Origin: Rhizobium bangladeshense
GTDB lineage: Bacteria; Pseudomonadota; Alphaproteobacteria; Rhizobiales; Rhizobiaceae
Direction: 5' to 3'
Assembly (NCBI RefSeq): GCF_017357245.1
Contig: NZ_CP071612.1
Coordinates: forward strand, 2,793,001 to 2,857,000
Length of the DNA: 64,000 bases
This document shows, piece by piece, positions 17,387 to 25,538 of the stretch (position 1 is its first letter; every line of letters begins with the position of its first letter). A program made the position numbers and the translations under genes. The notes below the pieces were generated by a model that was given only the letters and a program-made list of their open reading frames with translations, did not search any database and was not told the DNA's origin.

Positions 17387-18154
17387 TTACTTCGCAGCCT
17401 CTTCGATCAGTTCGGCGACCTTGTCAGGATGCGACACCATCACGACGTGGGAGGCGCCATCGACGACGACGGTCCGCTTGGACCCTGCCCGCTCGGCCAT
17501 GAAGCCAAGAGCTGCGGCCGGGATGTTCTTGTCGCCGGTGCCGTAGACGAACCACGACGGCAGCTTCTTCCAGGCCGGCTCGCCAGATTTGTCGGTCAGC
17601 GCGGCCTCGGTGACCGGGCGCTGGCCGGCCGCCATCAGCGCCGCCTGTTCGGCCGGCACGTCGCTGGCGAACTGATCATGGAACTTTGCCTGGTCGATAT
17701 AGAGATCAACGCCGCCGGTGCTAAGCTTTACCGGGGCTGCCAGCGCACCGCTCAGCGTACCGCCCGGAAACTTGCCGGCGAGATCGGCAACCGATTCCCC
17801 GGCCTCCGGCGCGAAGGCCGCGACATAGACGAGCGACTTGACATTGTCATGGCCGTTGGCGGCGGTCGAGATCACCTGGCCTCCATAGGAATGGCCGACG
17901 AGGACCACGGGGCCGGCAATGCTGCCGACGACGTCGGAGACATAGGCAGCGTCATTGGCAACGCTGCGCAGCGGATTGGCGGCGGCCACGACCGGGAAGC
18001 CGTCCTTGCGCAGGATTTCAACGACGCCGTTCCAGCTGGACGAATCGGCAAAGGCGCCATGGACGAGGACGACGGTCGGCTTGGCCGGCTGGGCAACGGC
18101 AGCACCGGAGAACAGAGCGCCCGCCAGGGCGACGGCAGCAGCAAACTTGAACAT
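17387..18154 (-). CDS. Secreted alpha/beta hydrolase
   Basis: 255 residues. A signal peptide covers residues 1-21 (cut after GAAVA). The hydrolase fold follows with the oxyanion region VLVHGAFADSSSW, nucleophile elbow GHSYGG (Ser89), and the catalytic histidine near the end in DGASHVVMVSHP. This is the HNL/esterase-like subgroup common as a single-domain periplasmic enzyme in rhizobia. The gene is divergent from an OhrR-like regulator gene, with 192 bases between the starts. That arrangement suggests control by the regulator, although no Ohr peroxidase is nearby. Confidence 0.87.
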   Translation of the reverse strand: MFKFAAAVALAGALFSGAAVAQPAKPTVVLVHGAFADSSSWNGVVEILRKDGFPVVAAANPLRSVANDAAYVSDVVGSIAGPVVLVGHSYGGQVISTAANGHDNVKSLVYVAAFAPEAGESVADLAGKFPGGTLSGALAAPVKLSTGGVDLYIDQAKFHDQFASDVPAEQAALMAAGQRPVTEAALTDKSGEPAWKKLPSWFVYGTGDKNIPAAALGFMAERAGSKRTVVVDGASHVVMVSHPDKVAELIEEAAK

Positions 18155-18346
18155 TGGTCATTTCCTTTCGTCGGTTGAGTGTCAGAGGAGCCGAAGCGGG
18201 GTTGACGTGCTTTTCGGCTCTTAAGTTTGTCATTTAATTTGTAGGCAATTTCTTTGTACACGATTTATCTAGGCCATCCCTTCCGACGCGTCAATAGCTT
18301 GCAAACAGATCGCGCACAAATTATATTGAAGCCAAAGGAGAGCGTG

Positions 18347-18817
18347 ATGAAAGACACCATATCGAATGATCTCGCCGCCGTGCCACAGATCGATGAAATG
18401 CTTTGCTTTTCAATCTATTCGGCCGGCCACGCCTTCAACCAGCTTTACCGTCCCCTGCTCGACGAATTGGATCTCACCTATCCGCAATTCCTCGTCATGA
18501 CAGCTCTGTGGGCGCGTGACGATCGCACGGTGAAGGATCTCGGCGAGACGCTTTTCCTCGATTCCAGCACCCTCACCCCGCTGCTGAAGCGGCTGGAAAA
18601 TGTCGGCCTCGTCACCCGCAACCGAAACCCTGCCGATGAGCGCCAGGTGCTTCTGCGCCTGACGAAGAAGGGACAGGCCCTCAAGAGCCGTGCCGGCCAT
18701 GTGTTCGACTGCATCGGCAAGGCCGTCGGACTCGACGCCGAAACCGTGAACAAAATCCGCGATACGATCGCGTCGCTCCGCGACAACATTCACAAGAAGA
18801 ACATGGACGAGAGCTGA
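18347..18817 (+). CDS. OhrR-like MarR-family regulator with two cysteines
   Basis: 156 residues; ATG at 18347 behind AAAGGAG. The N-terminal motif MLCFSIYSAGHAF holds the reactive cysteine (Cys20) typical of OhrR organic-peroxide sensors. A second cysteine at about residue 122 (VFDCIG) matches the two-Cys class. The winged helix is YPQFLVMTALW through KRLENVGLVTRNRNPADERQV. Known OhrR proteins repress ohr until oxidised; here the divergent neighbour is a secreted alpha/beta hydrolase instead. The A/T-rich region around 18215-18280 contains repeated TTTGTA elements but no perfect operator dyad was found. Confidence 0.85.
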   Translation: MKDTISNDLAAVPQIDEMLCFSIYSAGHAFNQLYRPLLDELDLTYPQFLVMTALWARDDRTVKDLGETLFLDSSTLTPLLKRLENVGLVTRNRNPADERQVLLRLTKKGQALKSRAGHVFDCIGKAVGLDAETVNKIRDTIASLRDNIHKKNMDES

Positions 18818-19036
18818 CGCGAGGCTCCACCCGCCGGGCCGCCCCCACGCCGGAACGATTTCCGTCGACAAGCCGATCACATATTGTACGATCTGCCGCG
18901 CCCCAGCCCCGCGCAATTGATCTTAGCCTAGGGCGCCCGCAATCTCGCCGCCCCTCACGCAGGCGTGAACACGCCGCCATTGTGATTCTATCGCGTTGAG
19001 GTACGTCGATCCCGTTTCAATGAAGGAGGAGTTTCA

Positions 19037-20095
19037 ATGGAATATCGTCTGCTCGGCCGTTCCGGCCTGAAGATTTCGACTGTGACCATGGGCACGATGA
19101 CTTTCGGCGGCGTCGGCTGGGCGAAGATGGTCGGCGATCTCGGCGTCGCCGAGGCGAAGAAGATGATCGACATCTGTATCGACGCCGGCGTCAACCTGAT
19201 CGACACCGCCAACGTCTATTCCTCAGGCGAATGCGAAAAAATCATCGGCGAGGCCCTCGCGGGAAAGCGGCCGCAGGGCGTGCTGCTCGCCACCAAGGCC
19301 CGCTTCGGCATGGGCGAAGGCCCGAACGACCGCGGCCTGTCGCGCTACCACCTGATCCGCGAATGCGAGGCGAGCCTGAAGCGCCTGAAGACCGATGTCA
19401 TCGACCTTTACCAGGTGCATGAATGGGACGGCCAGACGCCTCTCGAAGAGACGATGGAGGCGCTTGATACCCTGATCCGGCACGGCAAGGTGCGTTATGT
19501 CGGCTGCTCGAACTATTCCGGCTGGCACATCATGAAGGCGCTCGGCATTGCCAACGAGCACCGCTACCAGCGCTTCGTAAGCCAGCAGATCCATTACACG
19601 CTGGAAGCGCGCGATGCCGAATACGAACTGCTGCCGATCTCGATCGACCAGGGTCTCGGCGTGCTGGTCTGGAGCCCACTCGCCGGCGGCCTGCTTTCCG
19701 GCAAACACCGCCGCAACCAGGCCGCGCCCGAAGGCACGCGCCAGTTCGCCGGCTGGACCGAACCGCCGATCCGCGACGAAAACCGCCTCTGGAGCATCGT
19801 CGAGACGCTCGTGGCGATTGGTGAAGAGCGCGGCGTCTCGGCCGCGCAAGTGGCCCTTGCCTGGCTGATCGGCCGCAAGGCGGTCACCTCGGTCATCATC
19901 GGCGGGCGCACCGAAGCCCAATTCCGCGACAATATTGCCTCCGCCGAGCTGAAACTCACCGAGGAGGAACGCAAGCGCCTCGACGCCGTCAGCCTGCCGC
20001 CGGTGATTTATCCCTATTGGCACCAGCTGAACACGGCAAGCGACCGATTGAGCGAAGCCGACCTCGAGCTTTTCGGCCCGCATCTCCAGCAATAG
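19037..20095 (+). CDS. Aldo/keto reductase
   Basis: 352 residues; start behind AAGGAGGAG. The TIM-barrel AKR signature is complete: MGTMTFGG near the N-terminus, catalytic tyrosine in DTANVYSSGECE, lysine in LLATKARFG, histidine in LYQVHEWDG. NADPH-binding motifs SVIIGGRTEAQ and DNI lie near the end. The sequence type is that of YajO/YdhF-like AKRs of rhizobia that reduce aldehydes or sugars. It stands alone, 219 bases after the OhrR-like gene and about 100 bases before the DUF2278 gene. Confidence 0.9.
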   Translation: MEYRLLGRSGLKISTVTMGTMTFGGVGWAKMVGDLGVAEAKKMIDICIDAGVNLIDTANVYSSGECEKIIGEALAGKRPQGVLLATKARFGMGEGPNDRGLSRYHLIRECEASLKRLKTDVIDLYQVHEWDGQTPLEETMEALDTLIRHGKVRYVGCSNYSGWHIMKALGIANEHRYQRFVSQQIHYTLEARDAEYELLPISIDQGLGVLVWSPLAGGLLSGKHRRNQAAPEGTRQFAGWTEPPIRDENRLWSIVETLVAIGEERGVSAAQVALAWLIGRKAVTSVIIGGRTEAQFRDNIASAELKLTEEERKRLDAVSLPPVIYPYWHQLNTASDRLSEADLELFGPHLQQ

Positions 20096-20197
20096 GACCC
20101 GGACGCGAGAACGGCATTGCGCGGTGAAAGTGACACGTCACAAAAGATGCACCTTCACCGTGCTAGCGTGAGATCCCGCATCGCCAGGAGGGTCGCC

Positions 20198-21241
20198 ATG
20201 CTGAAGAATTACAAGGTCCTGAAAGGTACGGCGAGCGCACTCGCCCTCGATGACGACAACGATCCGCATATCGAGATTCGCATCGAGGCGAATGGCGTCA
20301 GCTACCGCATTGCGGTCAACGTCCGCTCCAAGCAATCGCCCCACGACCTGCTCTATGCCAACATCGTCGATTTCAAGCACGGGGCGCTGACGGAGGCGCT
20401 CGAAACCCTGCCGATGGGCCTGACCGACATCCGCAAGGACCGTCCGGAGCTCGCGATCGACTATGTTCGCGGCGGCCTGATCGAGCGCGAGGACATGGAC
20501 GTCGCACCCTTCCAGCTCTCCGGCCCGAAGAACGATCTGCGCGAATTCATCGAGCCGATCGTCGAGGAAGGCATTGCCAATCCCGATATCCATTTCTACG
20601 CCTTCGGCGAAGCCTGGGGACCGGAGCACAACAAGCCCGACCAATATTTCGATTTCGAGCCGGGCAACGGTATCCACGACATCCACATGAACCAGGGTGA
20701 CGGCGGCAGCTTCAAGGCCACCAATGGCCCGAACCAGGACGGGGCGCTGCTCGTCCACTTTACCGATACCGACGAATGGGCGGCGATCTTCCTCTGCTTC
20801 CAGTCGCAGAACTGGAACACCGATGCGGAGACCGGTCATCCGGTTTCGGAAAACCGCGGCGGTCAGGGTCGCGGCGAAGGCACGCGCCGGCCGCAGCCGA
20901 TCGTCGCCTCGTCGCTGCGCATCATCGCCGCGCTGATCAACCCGGTGAACGGCGAAGGCGGCATCGAGAATGAGACGGTGACGATCATCAACCGCTCCGA
21001 TATATCTGTATCGCTCGACGGCTGGAAGTTGAAGGACGAAAACGGCCGGACGCAGACGCTGTCTGGAAGGCTTGCCGCAGGCGAGATCCGCACCTTTGCG
21101 CTCGACGCCGAAGCCGGCGGCCCGCAGCTCGCCAACCGCGGCGGCGACATCATCCTGCTCAACACCGACGGAGCAGTCGCCGACCGCGTCGGCTACGGCA
21201 AGAGCGAGACGGCCAACGAGGGTTGGACGACGATCTTTTGA
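20198..21241 (+). CDS. DUF2278 (YukJ-like) protein with C-terminal lamin-tail domain
   Basis: 347 residues from the ATG at 20198, with CAGGAGGG upstream; an earlier ATG is unsupported. The first 230 residues match the DUF2278 layout: MLKNYKVLKGTA, DLLYANIVDFKHG, and FYAFGEAWGPE. The last 110 residues form an LTD-like beta-sandwich (ETVTIINRSDISVSLDGWKLKD and NRGGDIILLN). No signal peptide. The family is widespread but functionally uncharacterised; an LTD domain usually marks attachment to nucleic acid or surface complexes. A palindromic repeat copy follows about 90 bases after the stop. Confidence 0.85.
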   Translation: MLKNYKVLKGTASALALDDDNDPHIEIRIEANGVSYRIAVNVRSKQSPHDLLYANIVDFKHGALTEALETLPMGLTDIRKDRPELAIDYVRGGLIEREDMDVAPFQLSGPKNDLREFIEPIVEEGIANPDIHFYAFGEAWGPEHNKPDQYFDFEPGNGIHDIHMNQGDGGSFKATNGPNQDGALLVHFTDTDEWAAIFLCFQSQNWNTDAETGHPVSENRGGQGRGEGTRRPQPIVASSLRIIAALINPVNGEGGIENETVTIINRSDISVSLDGWKLKDENGRTQTLSGRLAAGEIRTFALDAEAGGPQLANRGGDIILLNTDGAVADRVGYGKSETANEGWTTIF

Positions 21242-21330
21242 TTGGGGTTCTGCCTGGCTGTTTACCGTGGCAACGGGAGGATAGACCGCCTATGCCTCCC
21301 TTTGGAGAAGATGGAAGCACTTCCCTCACC

Positions 21331-21466
21331 TCCCTCATTCCTGTGCTCGTCACAGGAATCCAGGGTGCCCAGGTCCTTGGGCACGAGAGAGGCTTTCACG
21401 AGTAATAGTTAATCACGACGCGGACGCGACGTGGCTGGATTCCTGTGACAAGCACAGGAATGAGGA
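21331..21466. repeat. Full-length copy of the palindromic intergenic repeat
   Basis: Left end CTCATTCCTGTGCTCGTC plus ACAGGAATCCAG; right end CTGGATTCCTGTGACAAG plus CACAGGAATGAG. These are near-perfect inverted repeats of about 30 bp, each with an inner palindrome. The middle contains TTGGGCAC and a GACGCGACGTGG segment matched in the 52 kb copy. It sits between two converging gene ends. No transposase frame inside, so it is a non-autonomous, MITE- or RIME-like element. Confidence 0.75.
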
Positions 21467-21506
21467 CGGGCGGTAAACGCCGCTGCGTTTCCTCATCTCT
21501 AAGCAA

Positions 21507-22727
21507 TCACCCGCCAATCTCATCCAAAATCAGCTTGCCCAGCCGACCAATGCCGTCCTCGATCATCTGCTCGTTGGCGCAGGAGAAGCTGACACGGAAG
21601 GTGTTGGCACCGGAGCCGTCGGCGAAGAAGGCCTTGCCGGGAACGAAGGCGACCTTGGCGGTTTCGAGCGATTTCGCCAGAAGCTTGGCGCCGTCCATGC
21701 CTTCCGGCAGAGTGATCCAGATGAACATGCCGCCTTCCGGCTTCGTCCAACTGGTGCCCTTCGGCATATATTTCTGGAGCGCCGCCAGCATGCAGTCGCG
21801 GCGATGGCTGTAGGCGGCCTTGATCTTGGCGACCTGTGCATCGAAGCCGCGCTCGGCGACATGGGTGATCGCGATCTGATTGATCGTCGAGGAATGCAGG
21901 TCGGCCGCCTGCTTCATCAGCACCAGCTTGCGGATGACGGGCGCATTGGCGACGATGAAGCCGACGCGAAGACCGGGCGCGAGCGTCTTGGAGAAGCTGC
22001 CGCAATAGATCGTACGCGTATCGTTGATATGGCCCTTCTCGGCGATCTCCAGCGCCAGAATCGGCGGGATCGGATCGCCGTCGAAACGCAGCGACTGATA
22101 GGCGGCGTCCTCGATCACAGCGATGTCGAGCTCTTCGGCAAGCGCCAGCACCCGCTTGCGGCCGGCGAGATCGACGGTTTCGCCGGTCGGATTGGAGAAG
22201 TCGGCGGAGAGATAGGCGAACTTCACCTTGCCGCCGGCAGCCGCAGCCGCCACCCGGTAGGATTCGGGCGTCCGGTTGCCGCTCGGCGTCAGCTGGTCAT
22301 AGGCCGGCTCATAGGCGTTGAAGGCCTGCAGCGCGCCGAGATAGGTCGGCCATGTCACGAGCGCGGTATCATTCGGCGACAGAAAGAGCTTGCCGAGATA
22401 ATCAAGCCCCTGCTGCGAGCCGGAGACGATGAAGACATTGTCGAGCTCGCACGGAATGCCGAGCGCGGCCATCTGCTTGACCAGCCATTCGCGCAACGGC
22501 TTGTAACCTTCGCTGACCGAATATTGCAGCGCCGAATTGACGGCGGCACCTGCGAAGATATCGGCATAGGCCTGCTTGAATTCCTGATCCGGAAACAGCG
22601 CCGGATCCGGAATGCCGCCGGCGAACGAAATGATGTCAGGCCGGTCGAGAAGCTTCAGAAGCTCACGGATCTCGGATGCGCGCATGCGCGATGAGCGCGA
22701 CGCAAACATGGTTTCCCAGTTCAGCAT
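21507..22727 (-). CDS. PLP-dependent aminotransferase, 2-aminoadipate/MocR-like class I
   Basis: 406 residues, fold-type I. ISFAGGIPDPALFP near the N-terminus is characteristic of the LysN/ARO8-type aminotransferases. The PLP lysine is K247 in SFSKTLAPGLRVG; the cofactor ring contact is SADFSNPTGET and the carboxylate arginine is in NTFRVSFS near the end. There is no N-terminal GntR domain. It may transaminate 2-aminoadipate, aromatic or branched amino acids. A perfect 17-base palindrome 76 bases upstream is a likely operator for its regulator. Confidence 0.88.
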   Translation of the reverse strand: MLNWETMFASRSSRMRASEIRELLKLLDRPDIISFAGGIPDPALFPDQEFKQAYADIFAGAAVNSALQYSVSEGYKPLREWLVKQMAALGIPCELDNVFIVSGSQQGLDYLGKLFLSPNDTALVTWPTYLGALQAFNAYEPAYDQLTPSGNRTPESYRVAAAAAGGKVKFAYLSADFSNPTGETVDLAGRKRVLALAEELDIAVIEDAAYQSLRFDGDPIPPILALEIAEKGHINDTRTIYCGSFSKTLAPGLRVGFIVANAPVIRKLVLMKQAADLHSSTINQIAITHVAERGFDAQVAKIKAAYSHRRDCMLAALQKYMPKGTSWTKPEGGMFIWITLPEGMDGAKLLAKSLETAKVAFVPGKAFFADGSGANTFRVSFSCANEQMIEDGIGRLGKLILDEIGG

Positions 22728-23063
22728 GGGGTTTCCTCGTATTTTCTATTGCCGCCAGCACATCACGCCGCGTATTTTATGTCAACATTACTGACCTATT
22801 TTCTTGTCACAGTGACAAGTTCCGCGCCTTGTATTCGAAACTATCGGTAACCGAAATAGCCATCGCAGTGAAAGCGTTCGATCATCGACCGAAATCCGGC
22901 GCCTTTTTCGGATCTCCGGTGCGTCCTCCACCGATAAAAAGACTATCTCGAATGTGACCCAAGCGCTCGACGAGAAAGGACAACAGTTCTATCACGATGT
23001 GGGAGATGGTAATCCGACATCAGGGACAGTTGAAACCGGCATGAGCGGGCGGCACCGAATTCA
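22728..23063. other. Intergenic region with an operator-like palindrome
   Basis: 336 bases between the divergently arranged aminotransferase and ParD-like genes. It holds the palindrome at 22803-22819. The sequence near the ParD start is GC-richer. No gene was seen. Confidence 0.5.
22803..22819. promoter_or_regulatory. Operator-like perfect palindrome
   Basis: CTTGTCAC-A-GTGACAAG, two perfect 8-base arms around one base, 76 bases before the aminotransferase start. Arm length and A/T-rich surroundings fit a dimeric GntR- or Lrp-type regulator, but no regulator gene is adjacent. Confidence 0.55.
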
Positions 23064-23315
23064 ATGGCGAAACTGACGATCGCGCTTCCGGATAATCTGG
23101 CGGAATATGTCGCGCGCCGTGTCGCAAGCGGCAGATATAGCAGCGCCGGCGCGTTCCTGGCCGAGCTCGTCCTTAAAGACCAGAACCATCGCAAACTTGA
23201 CGACGAGGAACTGCGTGACCTGCTGAGGCAGGCCGAGGAGAGCGGCATCAGCGACCGGCGCATTCCCGAGATCCTGTTGGAAACGAAGGCGAAGCTGCGT
23301 GACAACCACCTATAG
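23064..23315 (+). CDS. ParD-like antitoxin
   Basis: 83 residues. The N-terminus MAKLTIALPDNLAEYVARRV is a ribbon-helix-helix start of the ParD/CopG type. The C-terminal half (DDEELRDLLRQAEESGIS) is the charged helical segment that would wrap the toxin. The gene overlaps the next one by 17 bases, the classic antitoxin-toxin order. Known pairs autorepress their promoter by the antitoxin RHH domain; no clear operator dyad was identified directly upstream. Confidence 0.85.
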   Translation: MAKLTIALPDNLAEYVARRVASGRYSSAGAFLAELVLKDQNHRKLDDEELRDLLRQAEESGISDRRIPEILLETKAKLRDNHL

Positions 23316-23634
23316 GCTGACCCGGACGGCCGACGCCGTGCTGTCAGGCATTGACCAATATGCCAGCCTGCATTTTGGCGAATCGCAGGCGGACGCCTAT
23401 CTTCTCGACTGGGACCGGATTTTCATACTTCTATCGCGCGTGCCCTCCATGGGCGACGAGTGCGACGACCTCGGCAACGGGCTTCGCCGCCTCCTCCACA
23501 TGCGCCACGTCGCCTTCTACAGGGAAATACCTGACGGCATCCTCGTCATCGACATCATCGGTGCCGACCGGCTTGCCGAAAGACATCTCCAATCTAACCG
23601 AAGATCCGGACCGGCCGCACCACATGCCCCATGA
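23299..23634 (+). CDS. ParE/RelE-superfamily toxin
   Basis: 111 residues starting at a GTG (23299) inside the antitoxin end, which suggests low, coupled translation. The fold outline is present: YRLTRTADAVLSGIDQYA, GDECDDLGNGLRRLLHMRH and the strand pair VAFYREIPDGILVIDIIG followed by the LAERHL end. These are ParE-type landmarks; known ParE toxins poison DNA gyrase. The C-terminal 15 residues (NRRSGPAAPHAP) are atypical and overlap the following methyltransferase start by 11 bases. Confidence 0.85.
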   Translation: MTTTYRLTRTADAVLSGIDQYASLHFGESQADAYLLDWDRIFILLSRVPSMGDECDDLGNGLRRLLHMRHVAFYREIPDGILVIDIIGADRLAERHLQSNRRSGPAAPHAP

Positions 23635-24211
23635 CAGCACCTCCGCCTTCTATGACAATAACGCAGAGATATACGCCAGCCGCGCGCGCAGCCTGCCGAA
23701 ACAGAAGCTCGACGCTTTTCTTGCCCGACTTGCGCCCGGCGCCGCTATTCTCGAACTTGGCTGCGGCGGCGGCCAAGACAGCGCCTACATGCTCTCTCAA
23801 GGCTTCAACGTGACGCCAACCGACGGCTCGCCTGAACTCGCAAAACAGGCCGAGGCGCGGATCGGTAGGCAAGTTAAGGTCATGCTATTCGAAGATCTCA
23901 ACGCCGAAGCCGCTTTCGACGGCGTCTGGGCCGAGGCAAGCCTTCTCCATGTTCCGAGGTCGGACCTGCCTGACGTCTTCGCCCGCATCCGTCGCACGCT
24001 CAGAACCGACGGCATCCTCCACGCAAGCTTCAAGGCGGGAGAAGCCGAAGGTCACGACGGCTTCGGGCGCTATTACAACTATCCCTCCGCCGATTGGCTC
24101 TCTACGCTTCTGACGGCGGGCGACTGGCGCAACCTCGCCGTCGAGGAAAGCGACGGCGGCGGATACGACGGCAAGCCAACTCGCTGGCTCACCGTGAGTG
24201 CGCAACGATAA
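23624..24211 (+). CDS. Class I SAM-dependent methyltransferase
   Basis: 195 residues from the ATG at 23624; a longer frame upstream runs through the toxin gene and is not credible. SAM motif I is ILELGCGGGQDSAYM (about residue 40), motif II TPTDGSPELA, and the following WAEASLLHVPRSDLP and GILHASFKAGE fit small-molecule methyltransferases of the Tam/UbiG class. The final segment has GYDGKPTRWLTV. It overlaps the ParE-like gene by 11 bases, so the three genes likely share a transcript. The substrate is unknown. Confidence 0.83.
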   Translation: MPHDSTSAFYDNNAEIYASRARSLPKQKLDAFLARLAPGAAILELGCGGGQDSAYMLSQGFNVTPTDGSPELAKQAEARIGRQVKVMLFEDLNAEAAFDGVWAEASLLHVPRSDLPDVFARIRRTLRTDGILHASFKAGEAEGHDGFGRYYNYPSADWLSTLLTAGDWRNLAVEESDGGGYDGKPTRWLTVSAQR

Positions 24212-24476
24212 AGGTCGCAGCTTCGCCCCGCGTTCGGCGAGAGTCTTGGCGCCGTCGCGATTTCAGGCGAAAACGCCGGCCTCCTTCCTTCGTGTCCCAA
24301 TGCCCGAGAGAAGAATAGAGAACACCTGCTCATCGCGGGCGTTGGTTCCCGGGCGTTTCAAGTGGACCGACAATGGAGAATTTCGCACACGATTGCCGGA
24401 TTTTTCTTCTCCAGCGGGAACCGAAAACCATCGAGAGGGTTCGACCACAATCTGACGAACCCGGCTAAAGCTGAAC

Positions 24477-24740
24477 ATGCCGCAGGTATCTCAAAAGCGG
24501 ACGAAGATTGGACGGGGAGATACCGAAGATCTCTTATTGACCACCTGTCTGCCTGGATGGATCGCCCGTTCTCTCGCCAGAAGTGGAATTCACCGAATGA
24601 GCCAATTGGTAGACATGAAGAACGCTGAACTCCTGCAGCTCGCAGGGATCGGCCCCCGCTCCGTCGAGCAGATACGCTCGGCAATTAGAAAATTCAAACG
24701 TAACCGAACACACAACTCGTCGGCGCAGTCGAAGGAATGA
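24477..24740 (+). CDS. Small protein resembling the RNA polymerase alpha C-terminal (HhH) domain
   Basis: 87 residues from the ATG at 24477; the ribosome binding site is weak. Residues about 20-75 read LPGWIARSLARSGIHRMSQ, then VDMKNAELLQLAGIGPRSVEQI, closely following the alpha-CTD / helix-hairpin-helix pattern in which LxxxGIxxxxEL leads to LLxLxGIGxxSxxxI. A stand-alone alpha-CTD-like protein could bind DNA or compete for RNA polymerase contacts. It lies 25 bases before a methyltransferase gene on the same strand. Function inferred from pattern only. Confidence 0.55.
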   Translation: MPQVSQKRTKIGRGDTEDLLLTTCLPGWIARSLARSGIHRMSQLVDMKNAELLQLAGIGPRSVEQIRSAIRKFKRNRTHNSSAQSKE

Positions 24741-24765
24741 TCGACGTTGCGGATCGGAGTACGGA

Positions 24766-25509
24766 ATGAACGAGAAGGCTCGACTGGAAAGCGACATCGC
24801 AGCCCTGAGGCCATGGTTTCACAATCTGCGAATTAGAGGGATTCAGACCGCGCCGGATCATTTCCTTGGCGACTACCCGTCCTTCAAATGGGCCCACTTT
24901 CAGCAGGTTGTGCCTGAAGATCTCCGGGGGTGCAGCGTTCTGGACATCGGCTGCAACGCAGGGTTCTACTCGCTTGAAATGAAAAGAAGAAATGCCGGGC
25001 GGGTCGTGGGAATCGATTCCGACCCGCATTATCTCAGGCAAGCCGAGTTCGCAGCCAGACAGACAGGTGAGGATATCGAGTTCAAGCTGATGTCCGTGTA
25101 CGAGGTGGAAAAACTCAGGGAGAGATTTGACCTCGTCCTTTTCATGGGCGTCCTTTATCACCTGCGGCATCCGCTGCTGGCACTTGACCTGCTGCATGAG
25201 CATGTTGTCGGCGGCCAGATGCTGTTTCAATGCATGCAGCGGGGTGAAGAGGAAGTCCCGGCGCTTGGCGAAAATTACGACTTCTTCAACACGGCAATCT
25301 TCGAGCAGCGCGGCTTTCCGAAAGTCTATTTCGTGGAAGAACGTTACGCCGGCGATCCATCCAACTGGTTCATTCCGAATAAGGCGGCTGTCGAAGCGAT
25401 GCTGAGAAGCGCTGGGTTTGTCATTCGTGCTAATCCGGAACGGGAGGTCTATCTCGTGGAACGTGGAACACGCCACCCGATGGCGGAACCGCCTCCGTCA
25501 CTTTGCTGA
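24766..25509 (+). CDS. CmoB-like SAM methyltransferase (DUF1698/TIGR04290-like)
   Basis: 247 residues. The N-terminal part has WFHNLRIRGIQTAPDHFLGD, like the substrate region of CmoB. SAM motif I is SVLDIGCNAGFYSLEMKRR; then VVGIDSDPHYLRQA, LVLFMGVLYHLRHPLLALD and the late motif FEQRGFPKVYFVEERYAGD. CmoB proteins modify tRNA wobble uridine, but the shorter TIGR04290-like subgroup is usually found in glycan-type clusters; that assignment is from memory. It opens the inositol-type cluster and converges on the broken PRTase/kinase-like gene. Confidence 0.82.
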   Translation: MNEKARLESDIAALRPWFHNLRIRGIQTAPDHFLGDYPSFKWAHFQQVVPEDLRGCSVLDIGCNAGFYSLEMKRRNAGRVVGIDSDPHYLRQAEFAARQTGEDIEFKLMSVYEVEKLRERFDLVLFMGVLYHLRHPLLALDLLHEHVVGGQMLFQCMQRGEEEVPALGENYDFFNTAIFEQRGFPKVYFVEERYAGDPSNWFIPNKAAVEAMLRSAGFVIRANPEREVYLVERGTRHPMAEPPPSLC

Positions 25510-25538
25510 CAAATTCCCGATCAGACCGCTTCCCGAAG

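Noticed and set aside
18155..18346. OhrR operator between the divergent hydrolase and OhrR-like genes
   Set aside because: Only TTTGTA-like half elements were found; no convincing dyad, so no operator is annotated.
24212..24476. Possible small genes between the methyltransferase and the alpha-CTD-like gene
   Set aside because: Frames on both strands lack ribosome binding sites and any recognisable pattern.
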